Below are positions 1 to 12,474 of a DNA stretch of 64,000 nucleotides, in pieces. The stretch's first letter is position 1. Every line of letters begins with the position of its first letter. The DNA comes from Gracilariopsis chorda (lineage: Eukaryota; Rhodophyta; Florideophyceae; Gracilariales; Gracilariaceae), in NCBI GenBank assembly GCA_003194525.1, contig NBIV01000006.1:310001-374000 (forward strand), read 5' to 3'. The notes below the pieces were generated by a model. The model worked only from the letters and a program-made list of their open reading frames with translations. It was not told where the DNA came from and made no database searches. Made by a program: the position numbers and the translations under genes.

Positions 1-470
1 ACACTAACCACGTATCCGGGCTGAGACTATGCGACCGCCAGCGGTAGATGTTCCTGCTCTGGAACACTGCACCTAATCAACAACTGTCCAATCCACTGGA
101 CCACAGCCCAGCAGAAGACAATCGCACTCAGCACGTGTGAAGCAGAATATATCGCGGTCATAAAAGCGACTCAGGAAACAATTTGGCTTCGAGCAATTCT
201 GAAAGACGTACACCACGAACAAGCACTCCAAACCCCACACCTCATTGACAAGCAGGCAGTCATCAAAGTGGCACTTAACACAGCACCAACTAAGAGTCGC
301 AAATTCATCGATGTCCGATACTACTACCTGAACTATCACCAAAACACGAAGGCCATCGACATCAAACATGTACTGTCAACCAACATGAAAGCCGACATAC
401 TAACGAAGCCCCTCAAAACACCTACTTTCCTCATAGATCTACAACATCTAAACCTGCCCTCTCCTCTCAC
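1..470 (+). mobile_element. Ty1/Copia retrotransposon remnant (RNase H end)
   Basis: The plus strand carries the end of a Copia-type pol: the RNase H signature around TIALSTCEAEYIA (about 118-155), then the typical tail with residues like KHVLSTNMKADILTKPL near 360-420. This is the part of a Copia polyprotein just before the 3' LTR. The upstream part lies outside the window and no LTR is recognisable after it. It is a broken fossil with several breaks. Family assignment is solid from the RNase H motif; age cannot be judged without an LTR pair. Confidence 0.8.
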
Positions 471-959
471 ACCACACCAGTACAGCTTGCAAGAACCGGG
501 ACTGTCAGACCGCAACAAAACCACTCCTGTTGCTCACCGTGCAACCCCCCCTTCATACCAAAAGAAAACCGTCAGACCGCGTCAAACCACACAGTACTAC
601 CGGTGGCTGACCGGACTGGTCATAAGCACACTAACTCGCAGTAAACGACACCCTCGCGCCTTTCTGCGCTGTCAGAGCTCACATTATCCATCGTTCTTGA
701 CCACGTTCTTAATTCGAAATAGTGGACCTTCTTCACTCTCTTGAACACAATTTAAACATCCAGGTGGCTGAGATGCAGCAAGTGCCCTTCTACAGCACCA
801 ATATGAACGAGGAAGATGATACTCTGCGTTTACTATTTTGTCATCACGCAGCACATTCCAGTACTGTGCACACGTCACTTCTTGCTCGTTAGTCTCTTTT
901 CTTGTCTATAGTATCACCGCATAGCCCTACAGACGAAGATTCTTCTTAGGACGAAAAAA

Positions 960-1935
960 AAACCGGGCAAAAAGACCACTTGGCATCCAGATGGCAAAAA
1001 CAATTACGCAAGCCTTAAATCTGGACGAGTCTATGACTGGTTTTATTTCAAAGACGCCGATGCAGTATTGCTTGACAAAAAATTTCAAATATCGCGCAAA
1101 GCATTTGATTCTTTGCACATGCTGTCTTAACTAGTGCTATCAAAGCGTATGGATGTTTAGCGTGAAGTTGAAGCAACAAAATGGTGCAATTGCCAACAAA
1201 ACGGGGTTTGAAAACCCAGAAACTCTTTTTTACGTTCTTGGATATTTTGGATGGTAAGAACAAAGGCAAATCGAGGTTATATCATACTCCGTATACCTAC
1301 GGCGCTTCTGTTGGTATACTTACAAACTGCGTTAGACGAGTCTCGTTTGCAGTTTACGATTATTTTGATGAACTTGGATCACGACTTATTTGTTGGCCGA
1401 AAAACGAAGAAAAAGGAGATATGGAAGGCTTTATTTTTGGATTTTGTTCTTAAGCTTTTTTCTCGATGGAAAAAAAAAGCAATTGGTAGAAGCCAGATGA
1501 CAAAAAAGAGCAGGAGCATGGATACGATTTCTATAAAAACGAAGCATGCCTGCTTATTGGTTACGATCTGTGATATCTTTGGGCGACTGTTTCGAACTGA
1601 GGTGTTTGATAACGAAGCAGAAAGCGATTCTAACATGTTCAATAACACGGATATATAAAACCCACAGACCAATCTCCTTCCCAGGCTAAGATGGAATGGC
1701 CGATATGGATGAAACAGGACACAGCCTACTACTTAGGCGTTATAAGAGTAAGGAAAGCAACGAGTGGATCCATGGCACAAACCATAATCATTTCATAAGG
1801 ATAGAACGTATGATCGAAGAGTGAGGTACCGCGTACATTAATAAGAGGTTTCGAGTATTTCTTGGGCGCTGGCCTTTTGCTTTCTACTTGTATTCCTGTA
1901 GCATTGAAAACAGTTGCAATGCTATACATTGAAAT
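960..1935 (+). mobile_element. Decayed PIF/Harbinger transposase, copy A
   Basis: This is a degraded relative of the transposase at 13244-14404. Matching blocks in order are a region like KDADAVLLDKKFQISRKAF (about 1050-1110, compare the block before LADFDSLHHLAE in the better copy), CDIFGRLFRTEVFDNEAESD (about 1567-1625, compare CDIFGRFIRVEISDHGAESD), and a C-terminal block like NKRFRVFLGRWPF (about 1838-1878, compare NNRYRLFLGRWPF). The blocks lie in different frames and are separated by stops, so the gene is dead. The product would have been a DDE_Tnp_4 cut-and-paste transposase. No terminal inverted repeats were found. Confidence 0.75.
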
Positions 1936-2381
1936 TTAAAGGTTCGCACTTCAGACTATGGACAGTTACGAATCCAAGCTTTTTGTGTAATGCAATGGAC
2001 CCTTGGGTTTTAGCGATGTACTCGGCTCATGTACAGGTGGTACCGACCGATCGGATGTGACGCAGATGCATGAGTCGAGGGCCCTGGATGCGACTTGAGT
2101 GATAGCTCGGATACAGGTGGTTATGGGAATGTGAAATCACGAATGAATGATCGTTGGCGCTGATGGGAGTGTGGAAGTAGTGCAGTACGTGTCAGGTAAG
2201 CGACCACCTACGCGGATGATCTCCTAATCCTGGAAGTAACACATGGTGAAGAGCTTCGCCGGGCGTGTGTGCCAGAGTAGTTGTTTAATTCTTAGTTATT
2301 TTCCTAGTCTAGTGTCTATCAGTGATCCTACTTTGGCGATGGCCTCAAGGACGCTGCTTGAGAGAGAAAAAATCAGGTTCG
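1936..2381. other. Spacer without recognisable gene
   Basis: No open frame of note, RNA gene or clear repeat seen here. It separates the PIF remnant from the LTR of the old gypsy element. Confidence 0.5.
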
Positions 2382-3165
2382 TGTAGTGCAACGCATTCGG
2401 GGGAGGCTATCCCATGATGCCACTCATATACCTGAGTTCCTCACCGCGGCGTATTAGCTCGATATATGAATACGAGGTCAATTAATCGCTATCGAGGCTA
2501 AATGCACATTATTTAATGGTTATTAGTTCACTTGCCAATTTTGCACTCTTAACACACGTGTAGTGGTCTTTGCACCGAATGTTTGGGAATGGATCTATAT
2601 TTATTTCGCTATTTTAGTATTGACCGCTTGACAGTTGGCCAGCACCACCAGTACTTAGGTGTGGAGCCGGTCTACGTCCCGAGAGCGTGAAAATAATAAC
2701 CGAGTTGTCGGCTTTGACTCAGGGACCCCTGGTACTTTGTAAACTATATTGGAGTCCAAATTCCTGGTGCAGGAATAGTTCTTCCACTTCGTGGCATCTC
2801 CAACAGCACACCGCGTCGTCACCTCGTTCCACACTGCTTGTTCTTAACTATTCTCTACTCTCCGCGATACAGGCAGCACTTCCGTATTCGATGGTGATTC
2901 CTCATTTTATATTGGTTAGCTGGAGATCCGTAAAATTTTTGATTAAAAAATACTTTATTTCGTCTTTTTTAATTTCTTTTCGCTTGTCTGGGGACTCCTT
3001 CGCGGTTATACCGTACGCCTGCACGCACGTCCTGACGGTGAGCATCAGATTTACACCCGACTAGTGCGCGCACCCCAGGTGGCCCTTTCTATTTGTTGCT
3101 ACTATTACAGAAGAAGATTTCGAACGCCTTTGTCTGTATTTTCCTTTGCTAGGTAGTGCACCACA
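2382..3165 (+). repeat. 5' LTR of the family B gypsy element
   Basis: It starts with TGTAGTGCAACGC, as the family A LTRs do, and ends with TGCACCACA, again as family A. The sequence right after (AACTGGTCTCCGAACC) parallels the family A post-LTR sequence (AAGTGGTCTCCCGACC), which fixes the right end. Length 784 bp, against 824/825 bp in family A. The inside is strongly diverged. Confidence 0.75.
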
Positions 3166-3429
3166 AACTGGTCTCCGAACCTAAAAGTTGTCGCAAGACT
3201 CATGTTTTCTGGATCGTTTTTGGTTTAACGACTGGTTGTTCCGTCGTTGGATTTGTGTGGGTTTCTGTTTTGGTTTATTGGTTTGGATTCGAGTATGTTC
3301 TTTTGCATCGCGATGGATTCAGGTAGGAAGCCGTCTCGAACTCGGAGCAGCTCGCGACCCAGGTCAGTAGTTGAAGATTTCCCGCCACGTCCATGGTCGT
3401 GACCTGGTAACCAGGATGTCTCAGGAAGA

Positions 3430-4060
3430 AAAACCGACCATCGGGAACAATATCTTATTTTGGGGAAGTTTCATGCTTTGCATAAGGTGCTGACCGGTGG
3501 GACGTACCTCAGCGGTCAGTGGAGGAGTTTCCTAGAAAGCCCGGGCGGAAGATGGGCTCGATGATCCAAACGGTGGAATTCAGGAGACGCTGGTTGAGGG
3601 CTGCGGAACCGGACGTGCAACTGCGTCAGGCGTGGTTAGGGAACACTCGTAGAGCGTTGGCGGTCGTGTACCGCCATGAGTTTTCGGTGCGGGTTAGTAG
3701 AACAGGCTAGTGGGCAGACTTTATCGGCAACTAGAACAAGATAATGGTCCGTTTGGTGGGATAACGTCTAGCTTTACTGAAGCTGGACGCTCTATCTCCG
3801 CAGGCTAGGTGGAACCACGACGTTCGCCGTACACTACTCTGTCTACTCTAAATCAATAAAAATACTAGGTGCTGCTTTACAAATTCGGCACCTCAGCCAG
3901 CACCGGTACATCCCTATTCTGCACAATATTACCCCACATGTCGCTTGTCATTTCTCCCGTTCGGACACGTGTGACGTACTCCAGATTCCCGGGCTCTCCG
4001 TGCGTCAGGTGCACTCTCGCAACCTTTCCCCCTTTCTTTTCTCCCTCTACCACCTCACCA
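3430..4060 (+). repeat. Leader region of family B, also present at 60100-60700
   Basis: Long stretches match 60100-60700 in the same orientation, for example the block around CCTAGAAAGCCCGGGCGGAAG (60160s: CCTAGAAAAGCCCGGGTGGAAG) and the block with CAACTAGAACAAGA. It lies between the primer-binding-like site and gag. The stretch 3312-3430 has a short possible reading frame of no recognised family. Confidence 0.7.
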
Positions 4061-7000
4061 TCCCGACATCCACCACCCTATGCCCGTATGTATTACTCCG
4101 TACGGTCACTCTACCTCACTTATGGCGTCAGATGTCCCAGTTGCTGGGCCTTCTACCGTTCCTGAACTAGTTCCTCGAACCACAACTGTGGATAATGAAG
4201 CACTTGCTGTCCAGATGCAAGTACAAGTTTGTCACCTCGAGGCTCAAATGTCTGTTCTACATAGCTCTCATGCTGCTCTCGTCAATGATGTGGAAGTGCT
4301 TCATATGAGGTTTATTACCGAACTTCTTGGTGGTGTATCCGAAGACATTCGTGTTTTACGAACTGATGTTAACTCTCTTTTAGAGGTTTTACGATCATAC
4401 CCAGATATTATGGGAGGGATTAATTCGAAGTTCAATAGCATACAGGCCCGTCTTGAGAAGCTGGTGAATACCATCCGTGATGGTGAGGCCGGGCATGGTT
4501 CAAAGGTTGAAGTTTCCCATCCGGTACGTGCCAACGACCGTGGAAGGAAGTATTCAAAACGTGAGAAAGATCTCCACTACGACTCTGATTTATCCCGTTC
4601 ATCGAATCATTGGAGCCGCTCAGCGGGCTCGCATCGTTCAGAGGTCACTTACGGTGTGATTCGGTCCAGTTCTAAGTGTAGGCACCATACCGGGTTGAAA
4701 GGACTACAGACTACTAACCTCTTTTATACAGAGCTTTTCTCTTATCGGTATTACCACTTGGAAGATTTCTCTTTTGGATCGCGCAACTCCGAGTATGGAG
4801 CCGTTGAGGGACGTCATCAAGTGGATGTCTCTTTTATTACGTAGCAGTTCTTTACTGAGGAAGGCCTTATCATTTTCTTGGATTTACTTGCACGCTTTGT
4901 CGCGGAAGCATATATCGTCTGCATGAATGAGAGGCATGCGTTCGTTGCCTTGCCATGTTTTCCACTTGGAAACAATGAAGATCAGTTCAACTCTATCAGA
5001 AGATCGTCACATCCTTCTGGCGGAGGTGTTTCTTAATGGACAGAAGCTGTCGAATATCTACTTCGCTCGTATGAGACATGGAATGCCATTCATGAGGCTA
5101 CTCTCGCGCTACGCGATACGAAGAAGTGCCCAAAGAAAACGGACACCGAGTACTCAGTTGGAACAAACAAGGCTTTTCGCCGTTGTGGTAATGTTTACTC
5201 GTCATTCGAGCGATGTCCCATGTTTGTTGGTGGACTGGATGAATCTATCCGCACCCTTGTCGCTCAACCCCGCTAGTACAAGTGGAAGGCTGTCTACTTG
5301 TACGTGGTTCAATACGCTGAAGCGGAGGGAGGCGCTATGCGTGCAATTTCCGGTAACCAGGTGGATTCTAGAGCGCTCCATATAGAGGCAGTCCGGTTAT
5401 CGATATCCATCATTCCCCAAGATTGCGTTTGCACCCAGGTGGATAGTTTAAAACTCGCTTGTGAGGATTTGGTATCCGTCCCCACTGCAGAGCTTCCGTG
5501 GACATAAAGCTCGCAGCGGGATGATACGAAACTCCTGTACGCAGACTCCCCTCATACTCGAGCCCCACAAGTTGACCATTCCAATGGGTTCGTATCCAGA
5601 GGCCTGGGTGGATCGATACACGCACTATAGTAAAGTTCAATGACAAAAGACAGAAGTCCAAACTTACTCAGAGGTTGATACATCATATCTGCTTTGAGCA
5701 TGGACACACTTCTCCGGGTTGTGGTCTCACACTGAGAGAGATTCCCACAATCGTGGTCCGTTATGAAGCGTTGACTCCCGAGGAGAGGCATAGGGTCGTA
5801 TAGGTTCGTATCCTCGTGCGAAAGCAGCCTTGATTTATCAGAATACCAGCCACGCGTCGCTACCTGCCATACCGTCAGTTCACAACCCCGTTCCTACCAC
5901 CTTCCTTACCAAGGAAACCACCTTTCGGGTGGATCTTCGCCACCGCTATCATAGAGCGTCATCTGTGCAAGGGACGTGGCTCAGGGAAACTGAGTTGGGG
6001 AGCCTCCGTTGGAGAGGCGCCCAAGTTGAGGCCTAAAGCACCCAAGGCGTCCAAGTCTCGCTCCCTGGTCATTAACTTGTCAGGGAAAATGGCCACGACA
6101 GACGTGGCTTCCACCACTATTGGTGCGTTGAAGGGCCTATGAATACGGTTCAAGAACAACTGGATCCTGGATGGAGTGATGGTTATGGCCAAGCGAACTA
6201 CAAAGGCTTTGCACACGTGTGTGTCATATGTCCATCTTGGATACAGGTGCCCGCCCAAATTCATTTATTGAATCGTTGTTACCGCCGAAAATCCGTGCTC
6301 AAGTTCTTCAAGGACATGCTATCGACTTTGCCGACGCTAACCAAAACCCGGTTAATACGGCAGCTATCGTTTCACCCGTTTTGAGGATCGGACAAGGCGT
6401 TGTGTAGCTGGAATTTATCGTTTGCAAAACGCTAGCCGCCCCCGTTATCTTGAGATGGGAATTCTGTGATGGATTTGTTGATTCGATTTGGCCACCTTTG
6501 CGGAAAGTTGAAATAGAAGATGGTTCGACAGTGCAGATTGTGCGTCGTTCCCTGCAAATCGCTTCTTCCTATTTGGTTGCTCTACCAGCTTTCTTTCAGG
6601 ATTCCACACGTCCAAAGAAGTCACTGAAGCTTCGTGCTGCACCAACCATGGCTAGTTTTTCTGGATCCCAGGTAATGATCGATGTCACAGCTGCTTCTCT
6701 ATGGTTACGAAATGTTCAACCGCTGAACGCATTGTATGAGAAATACCAGGTCGATTTAGCGAATGATGTAGTTCAGATATCGAATGAAAACACTTTCCAT
6801 GTCCTCATTGCCGATATAGGTACGCGGGTCCACTATCTGGCAAAGAACCAAGTTGTTGGAACTGTGTTGCCGCAACTGACGTTTTTGATACCCACTTAGG
6901 TGTCAGCCGCCGAGATATTCGGCCTCACTCTGACCTCGGAAGACATTCCTCAATCTAAGTAGAGAAGAGTGGGGACGCTGTTTTGCGACAGGAGAACAAC

Positions 7001-9747
7001 ACGAGCGATTCGGAAATGAAGGTCGTTACTACGAGTTATGAGAAGCTCGAACCTCTTAAGGAGATCGAAGACTTGAATCTTGGAAAAGTTTGGGATCCCA
7101 CGGCGAACAACTGCGTGATATCTTACATAAGTTCGCACCTATGTGAAATGGTTCTCTTACAAAAATGTCAGCCACAGACCACTGTATTGACCTCGTGTCT
7201 GGCACACAGTTGATTGCTCAGCATCCATGCCAAACTGGCCAGACAGCATGGGAGTAGGAACAATTTCAAGTCAATGAGATGCTCCGTGCAGGCGTTGGTC
7301 AGCCTGCTCAGTTCCTTCAGCCATCTCCAGTCGTATAAGCTCCAAAACAAGATGGTTCTAGTGGTTTTTTATCGATTATCGACGTTTGAATGCTGTTACC
7401 ATCAATTATTTGTATCCAATACCTCGCATGGACGAGTATATTGACTCTCTTGGTACGGCTACGATGTTCTCCACGTTGGATGTGATCTGACGTTACTGGC
7501 AGGTACCTGTCAAGCCGGAAGACCATGACAATATGGCATTTGCATATCATTCTGGACTTTGCCGCTTTAATCGTTCTGGTTAAAGAATGCCCACGCTACA
7601 TTTCAGGGGGCGTTGGATATCCCTCTCAACCCATTCAAATGACGGAATTGTCTCCTCGGTTTTAACGATATCATCGTCTTCTCTAGTAATCTGGATCATC
7701 ACCTCGAACAACTTCGAGAGATCATGGTCACGTTACGACATGCCGAAATTACCTTGAAGTTAAGGAAGTGTGAATTATATACAGAATCAGTGAATCATCT
7801 CAGACAGGTCATCTGTTCTAGATGGTTACTGATTGAGGAAGCTCGTGTTAGGTCCCCTGGGGAGGCTAAATACCCTACCATAGAGACGGAGTTACGATCC
7901 TTTCTCGGACTGAGCAACGTCCACCAACGATCTGTTTCGGGCTTTGCCAGGACCGCAGGACCGCTTGATGAACTCCTGAAGAAAGAGAAGCCGCCAAAAC
8001 TAGACCCCCCTACACCCACTCAAGCAAAGGCCTTTGATACTCTCAAAGAGGTAGTTAATTCCGCCTCGAATTTATCGTTACCCAAGAAACATCTACCTTT
8101 CACAGTAGAAACGGATTCTAGTGCTTACCAAATTGTTTATGCGTTGTTTCAAACCATACCCGATGGGGAGCGGCACCCAACTGGATATTGGCCACGAACA
8201 CTCAAAGTTCTTGAACGGATCTATTCTGTATCAGAGAAAAACTTCATGCCGTGGTATGGGCTTTGCAGACATTACGGCCTGTCTTATGGGCACTCGATTT
8301 ACTGTCAACACGGACCATTTCGCTTTGCGGTGGCTGATGCCGATAACGGAGCCCCCGGGACGTATATTGCGTGAAGGGCTTCGGCTGGTCGAGTTTGACT
8401 ACGAAGTGGCCTAAAACCAACTTATTCTCAACGCTCAGGCTGATGCATTATCCCGTTTAGAAACGGAAGGTAAAGCAAGCACCGTCGATGAAGGTGACGA
8501 CAAGATTCCGTGCTTTCTCCTCCAGGAAGATGGTCAAGAACTGGATCTGGTGTCAGACGAAGTCTGTCATGACCAGCTCGTTTCGTACAAAGAAGACCCG
8601 GAATCGGGATACTTTACCCTGATTATCCCCGAAGAACTGATTCGCGAATAATTTGGAGATACGTTTTGTACGAAGATACGCCCCCAGATTAATGGCGGTG
8701 CTGATATCCCCTTGGATGTCAATTCGCCGCGATATCTCGTCAGAAAAGTTTGTTGTAACCCACAGATCGCGGTTTCTTATTCGCTTCAATCTTGAGTACT
8801 ACATCTATCCCCTCAATTGAAGATGTTGGCTCAGCCTGGTTCTAGGAAGCTCTACACGGCGCTCCGTCGGAATTTCTACTTGCTTGCTTTATTAATTGCT
8901 CATTACTCAATCATGAGACGTTGTACAAACTGGGGTCGCGAAAGAGTTCTGGTTTGTCGCCATGCGAAGATATTGACTTTGTTCCTTGCACGGGCTCTTT
9001 TAGAGTGTGTGGCTGTCGATATACTTGCTGAGTTCCTTCAGAAATCCCGTGGACATAACTATCTCCTTCTGATCACGGATACATCTTCTAAATTAGTCTG
9101 GACAGTTCTGTTGAAGAAGATCACCACTCACAGTGTTGCAGAAGTTTTCATCCGTCACTGGGTCCTGATTTACGCGCCATCGGTTAATATCTTTTCTGAT
9201 AATGGAATAAAATATGTGGCTCGGTACTTCCAAGATGTTTGTAGAATACTCGATAAGAAGAATTTGTGTAGAACAACCTATTAACACCAATATACCGGGC
9301 AGGACAAACGCTTTAACCGTACTGTTTTACCGGCACTCCGTGCTTAAACGGTTGAACATCCAAGAACATGGGGTATTTTCACGGATACAATTACGGATGC
9401 CTATAGCACGCAAGTTCACAGAGTTACTGTTTTATCTTCATTCGAACTGGTTCTCTCTCGTACATCACCTCCTGTGGCGGTCGAATCTCAACCTACGTTG
9501 GAGAAGTTCCCGTCCACAATGGATCACTCTATCCAACGGAAGAGTTGGCCAAATACAGTCGTAACTTTGGCTACGTTGTGTATGGCGAATGTACAATGCG
9601 CGTAAAAGGGGAAGGTGGATGCTGGGATCTACCGGCTTTTTTCATCGATTGAGAAAGGACAATTGGAAGTGTTTGGGGCTTGCATCAAAGATTGAGTGTC
9701 AAGAGCGCAATGTGCCTCATCAACACATGCTCGTATGGCTTAAGGGG

Positions 9748-10657
9748 GTGGGGTACTTCCGGTGAACGAAAACAAACCTCGTAAGAGGGAAAACAAAAAC
9801 CGATTTAAGGTCGGGAGACCACTTTGTGGTGCAATGCCCCAAAGGGCAAAAACACCGAAAGACGTTCGGGATCTTCCTCTCACGAGGTGAACCTAGTTGG
9901 GTAGAGCCCTCCCAGGGGTATCACGGCGAAGCCGTTTTGTAAGACCAGAGACACCTGTCGCGACTTGCGCAGGGAGGTGAAGGCGAAGAATCGGTATCCG
10001 CGTGAGCGGGGTGTGATCCTCAGTAGAGGTATGTTTCCACGTAAGTGGGGAAGTGTGAGCGGGTGCAAACAGGAGAAGCCGCGGGTAGCAGGATGTACTA
10101 CCCTGAAAGGGGGAAAGGAGGAGAGTGAAGGGAAAGGATGAAGAGTGGGCGAGGGTGAGTCGCGAGAGCGACGAACAAATACGGCAATGCCGGTGGACAG
10201 GACTCCCTATACAGGGCGAAACATCAATGTGATTGGAACAATTATATTCCAAAGGATGGGCCTCTTTAGATGTGCAAGGGGGTTTGATGTCCCGTGGTTC
10301 ACGGCGTTTCACTCCAAGGAGGAGTAGAGCACGCGCGCAAGCGGTAACAACTAGAGCCAATTCCCCAGGTTGGGGTCCCTTGTTGGGGAAGGTTTACTGG
10401 TGCGACGGCAGTGCGCCGTCGCGCTAAGTACTAGCTTCCCAGAAATGGGTGTGAAAATAATAAATAAAATCAACTAAAATACTCCACATTTCGTGGCAAC
10501 ATCCGCTACTGTGGCCAACCTCCAATTGACCCAAAACCGTGTCCCACGTGTCCATATCCACCATTTTGGGGCGTAGTTCATATATACACTACACAACCGA
10601 TAATGTCGCGAAAGCATTCAAGTACCAAGAATCCCTCCCTGAGGGCGTTGCACTACA
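9748..10657 (-). mobile_element. Reversed family A gypsy piece: LTR plus start of leader
   Basis: On the minus strand, 10657 down to 9825 is a full family A LTR (about 833 bp, TGTAGTGCAA to TTGCACCACA), followed by about 75 bp of internal leader down to about 9748 (reading AAGTGGTCTCCCGACC). The rest of the element is missing, so this is a 5'-end fragment and not a solo LTR. It abuts family B remains on one side and a Helitron-type helicase fragment on the other. Confidence 0.85.
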
Positions 10658-10658
10658 T

Positions 10659-11285
10659 ATTTCCCAAGAAGGATGTTTGACTTGAACTCTGCAACGACGA
10701 TCGTTCCCAACGAAGGGCCAATCGGTGAAAAATTTCACACAAATAGTATCATTGGACCTGAACTGAGGTATAATTACGCTCCAACTGTAGTCCCGCACCA
10801 CCATTTGAAACTGAAGTTGGGTGTTCCTGTTATGGTGATTCAAAATGTACTTCATCCGCACTTGCTGAATGGAAAGATGTTTATCACTACCAGCATTTCT
10901 CGCAGAGTGATTCGAGTTTTGGGCATTGATGAACATGGGGAAATTCAGCAAAGATTTTTAATGCACCGCATTGACTTTGTTTTTGAGTTTGCAGATGTAA
11001 AAGTCAAACGTGGACAGTTTCCCATCAGATTGGAATTTGCAGCAACTGTACATAAAGTGCAAGAACAAATGCTGAAGAAAATGATAATTGACTTTCGAAC
11101 AAACTTCTTTTTTGCCGGGTCAGGTCTATGTTGGACTTTCGCGTGTAATAACATCTGATGATGTGTTACTGCGGCATAATGAAGACGAGACGCTCCAAAA
11201 TGCGCATGATTTCTATCCAATGCCGGTGAGCATCAAAACTCCTGTTCTACAAGAAGCTGTAGACTTTGTAGAGGGGCGTCATTAA
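10659..11285 (+). mobile_element. Helitron-type PIF1-like helicase, C-terminal fragment
   Basis: The plus strand encodes the C-terminal part of a PIF1-family helicase of the type found in Helitron Rep/helicase proteins: LKLGVPVMVIQNV, then FPIRLEFAATVHKVQEQ (helicase motif V region), and in a second frame GQVYVGLSRV (motif VI region). The two frames meet at about 11088-11158, so there is at least one frameshift. The N-terminal Rep domain and helicase motifs I-IV are absent; the fragment begins at the edge of the reversed LTR. GC-rich hairpins at about 11354-11380 follow the stop and could be Helitron 3'-end structure, but no CTRR end was pinned. It could also be a plain host PIF1 pseudogene. 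Confidence 0.65.
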
Positions 11286-12063
11286 TTTCACATAGTTTAG
11301 TTTATGCGTACACCAAAATTTGAGCGGATATCTTATGCAAAATTCTGGACGTGGCGCGAAGCGGCGCCTGCGGCTGAAGGCCGCTTTTCCCTGTACCTTC
11401 GTAAGGATAGTGTTGGACAGCCCCCCCTTCTTTTTGCCCTAAGTGAAGAAGTACATATGAGATGTGATCTCAAAATCTTTTGAGGACAATCTCTCTTGCT
11501 TCTTCCACTAAAACCCCCCTCTCCCCGTTCCTTTCACTACCACCACCTCCGCCATCAGAAGCTAAGCGCTGCCACTGCGCCCCGTGCACCGAACCATATT
11601 CTCGTCCGTCCCTGGCCGTCCGCCAGGACGTTCCGTCAGACCGCCGCCGCCGCGCCGGCTTGTACAGCCGGCGCGCGTCCCTGCCCAGAGTCCCAACCTC
11701 TTCACAACGCTCCACTGGCCTTTCCGTGAGCATGCATTCGGCGAAATGCAAGCTGAAATGGTCGCCCATCCCTCCGCTTTCCAACCCAACATTCGGGCGC
11801 CTGTGCGCAATTGCACGCCCGCGCACCCACTACAACTAATCTCGCGCTGTGGTGCATCGCGCTGGAACGCCCAGTGACATCTACGCCCGTGCACCCACTC
11901 AACTAATCGGGCGCTGCGGTGCCTCGCGCTGGAACGCCCAGTGACACCTGCGCCCCCACCACACGCAGTACCGCATCTCTATTGCAACGTATGCATACAA
12001 GAAGAAGCAGTTAATTGGCATCATAGAGAAAGATGGTAGCATTTATTAGTCCTCTCTATGCAA
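11286..12063. other. GC-rich spacer without confirmed gene
   Basis: Frames are open on both strands across 11470-11900, but they look like by-products of GC-rich sequence and none has a recognisable domain. It contains a 68 bp tandem duplication. Confidence 0.5.
11815..11950. repeat. 68 bp tandem duplication
   Basis: Two adjacent units, 11815-11882 and 11883-11950, share CGCGCTGGAACGCCCAGTGA and CACCCAC near the start. They differ by a few substitutions and one base. Confidence 0.8.
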
Positions 12064-12474
12064 TTATTCATCTATTGCTGTGGCCCCCACAATCATGACA
12101 CCCCTCAAAAGGGGAAACCGACGAATCCGCTCCACGAATACCATTCCTTCGAGAATCCCTTGTATACATAAAAGGGGCAGGCGCTCCAAACGATATTGAA
12201 GGGAAGGCTGCAGCTCACTTACTTTCCGGTAGCCATCCGCCAGAGCCAGGCGTAGGCCACCAAACTGAGCAACACCGTAAGATGGGTTGACGGCGCTGTC
12301 CTGAGGCGTCAGACCATACTCTGCCTGAATGGAGAGCGCCTCTTCGGTGGAAGGCCCAGCCTCGGAAACTTCGTCATCGATGAAACGACTGCGTTTACAA
12401 GGTGTTTCCGGGGACGAATCGTCGGATATCTCTCGATCCAGCCGGGTGACATTCGGACGTGGATGTTTAGACAT
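12064..12474 (-). CDS. Hypothetical protein, 136 aa
   Basis: I do not recognise this protein. The first 50 residues are hydrophilic, acidic and Ser/Pro-rich with a short basic patch (CKRSRF). The C-terminal half has more ordered, Leu/Ile/Val-rich character but no clear membrane segment. A TATA-like string (minus strand CTATATAAT, about 12527-12535) lies roughly 50-60 bp upstream of the ATG, which supports a real promoter. It sits next to a PIF/Harbinger element and may belong to a mobile element. Confidence 0.4.
   Translation of the reverse strand: MSKHPRPNVTRLDREISDDSSPETPCKRSRFIDDEVSEAGPSTEEALSIQAEYGLTPQDSAVNPSYGVAQFGGLRLALADGYRKVSELQPSLQYRLERLPLLCIQGILEGMVFVERIRRFPLLRGVMIVGATAIDE

Larger units (their letters stand above)
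2382..9747 (+). mobile_element. Old Ty3/gypsy retrotransposon, family B, heavily decayed
   Basis: Parts in order are a 5' LTR (2382-3165), a primer-binding-like site just after it (about 3169), a long leader, a gag region (about 4080-5600), an aspartic protease with an ILDTGA motif (about 6235), reverse transcriptase and RNase H remains (about 7380-8470, including ETDSSAYQIVYALFQ) and an integrase (about 8810-9560, including ITDTSSKLVWTV and FSDNGIKYVARYFQDVCRIL). Residues align throughout with the fresher family A element at 42840-52748, so the two are sister families. The coding part is broken in many places. The 3' end, any chromodomain and the 3' LTR are missing, and the sequence runs into a reversed family A piece. 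Clearly much older than family A. Confidence 0.85.

Noticed and set aside
9748-10657. Solo LTR
   Set aside because: About 75 bp of internal leader follows the LTR, so it is a truncated element.
11470-11902. Several overlapping ORFs of 66-119 codons on both strands
   Set aside because: All lie in one GC-rich stretch and run through a tandem duplication; none has a recognisable motif.
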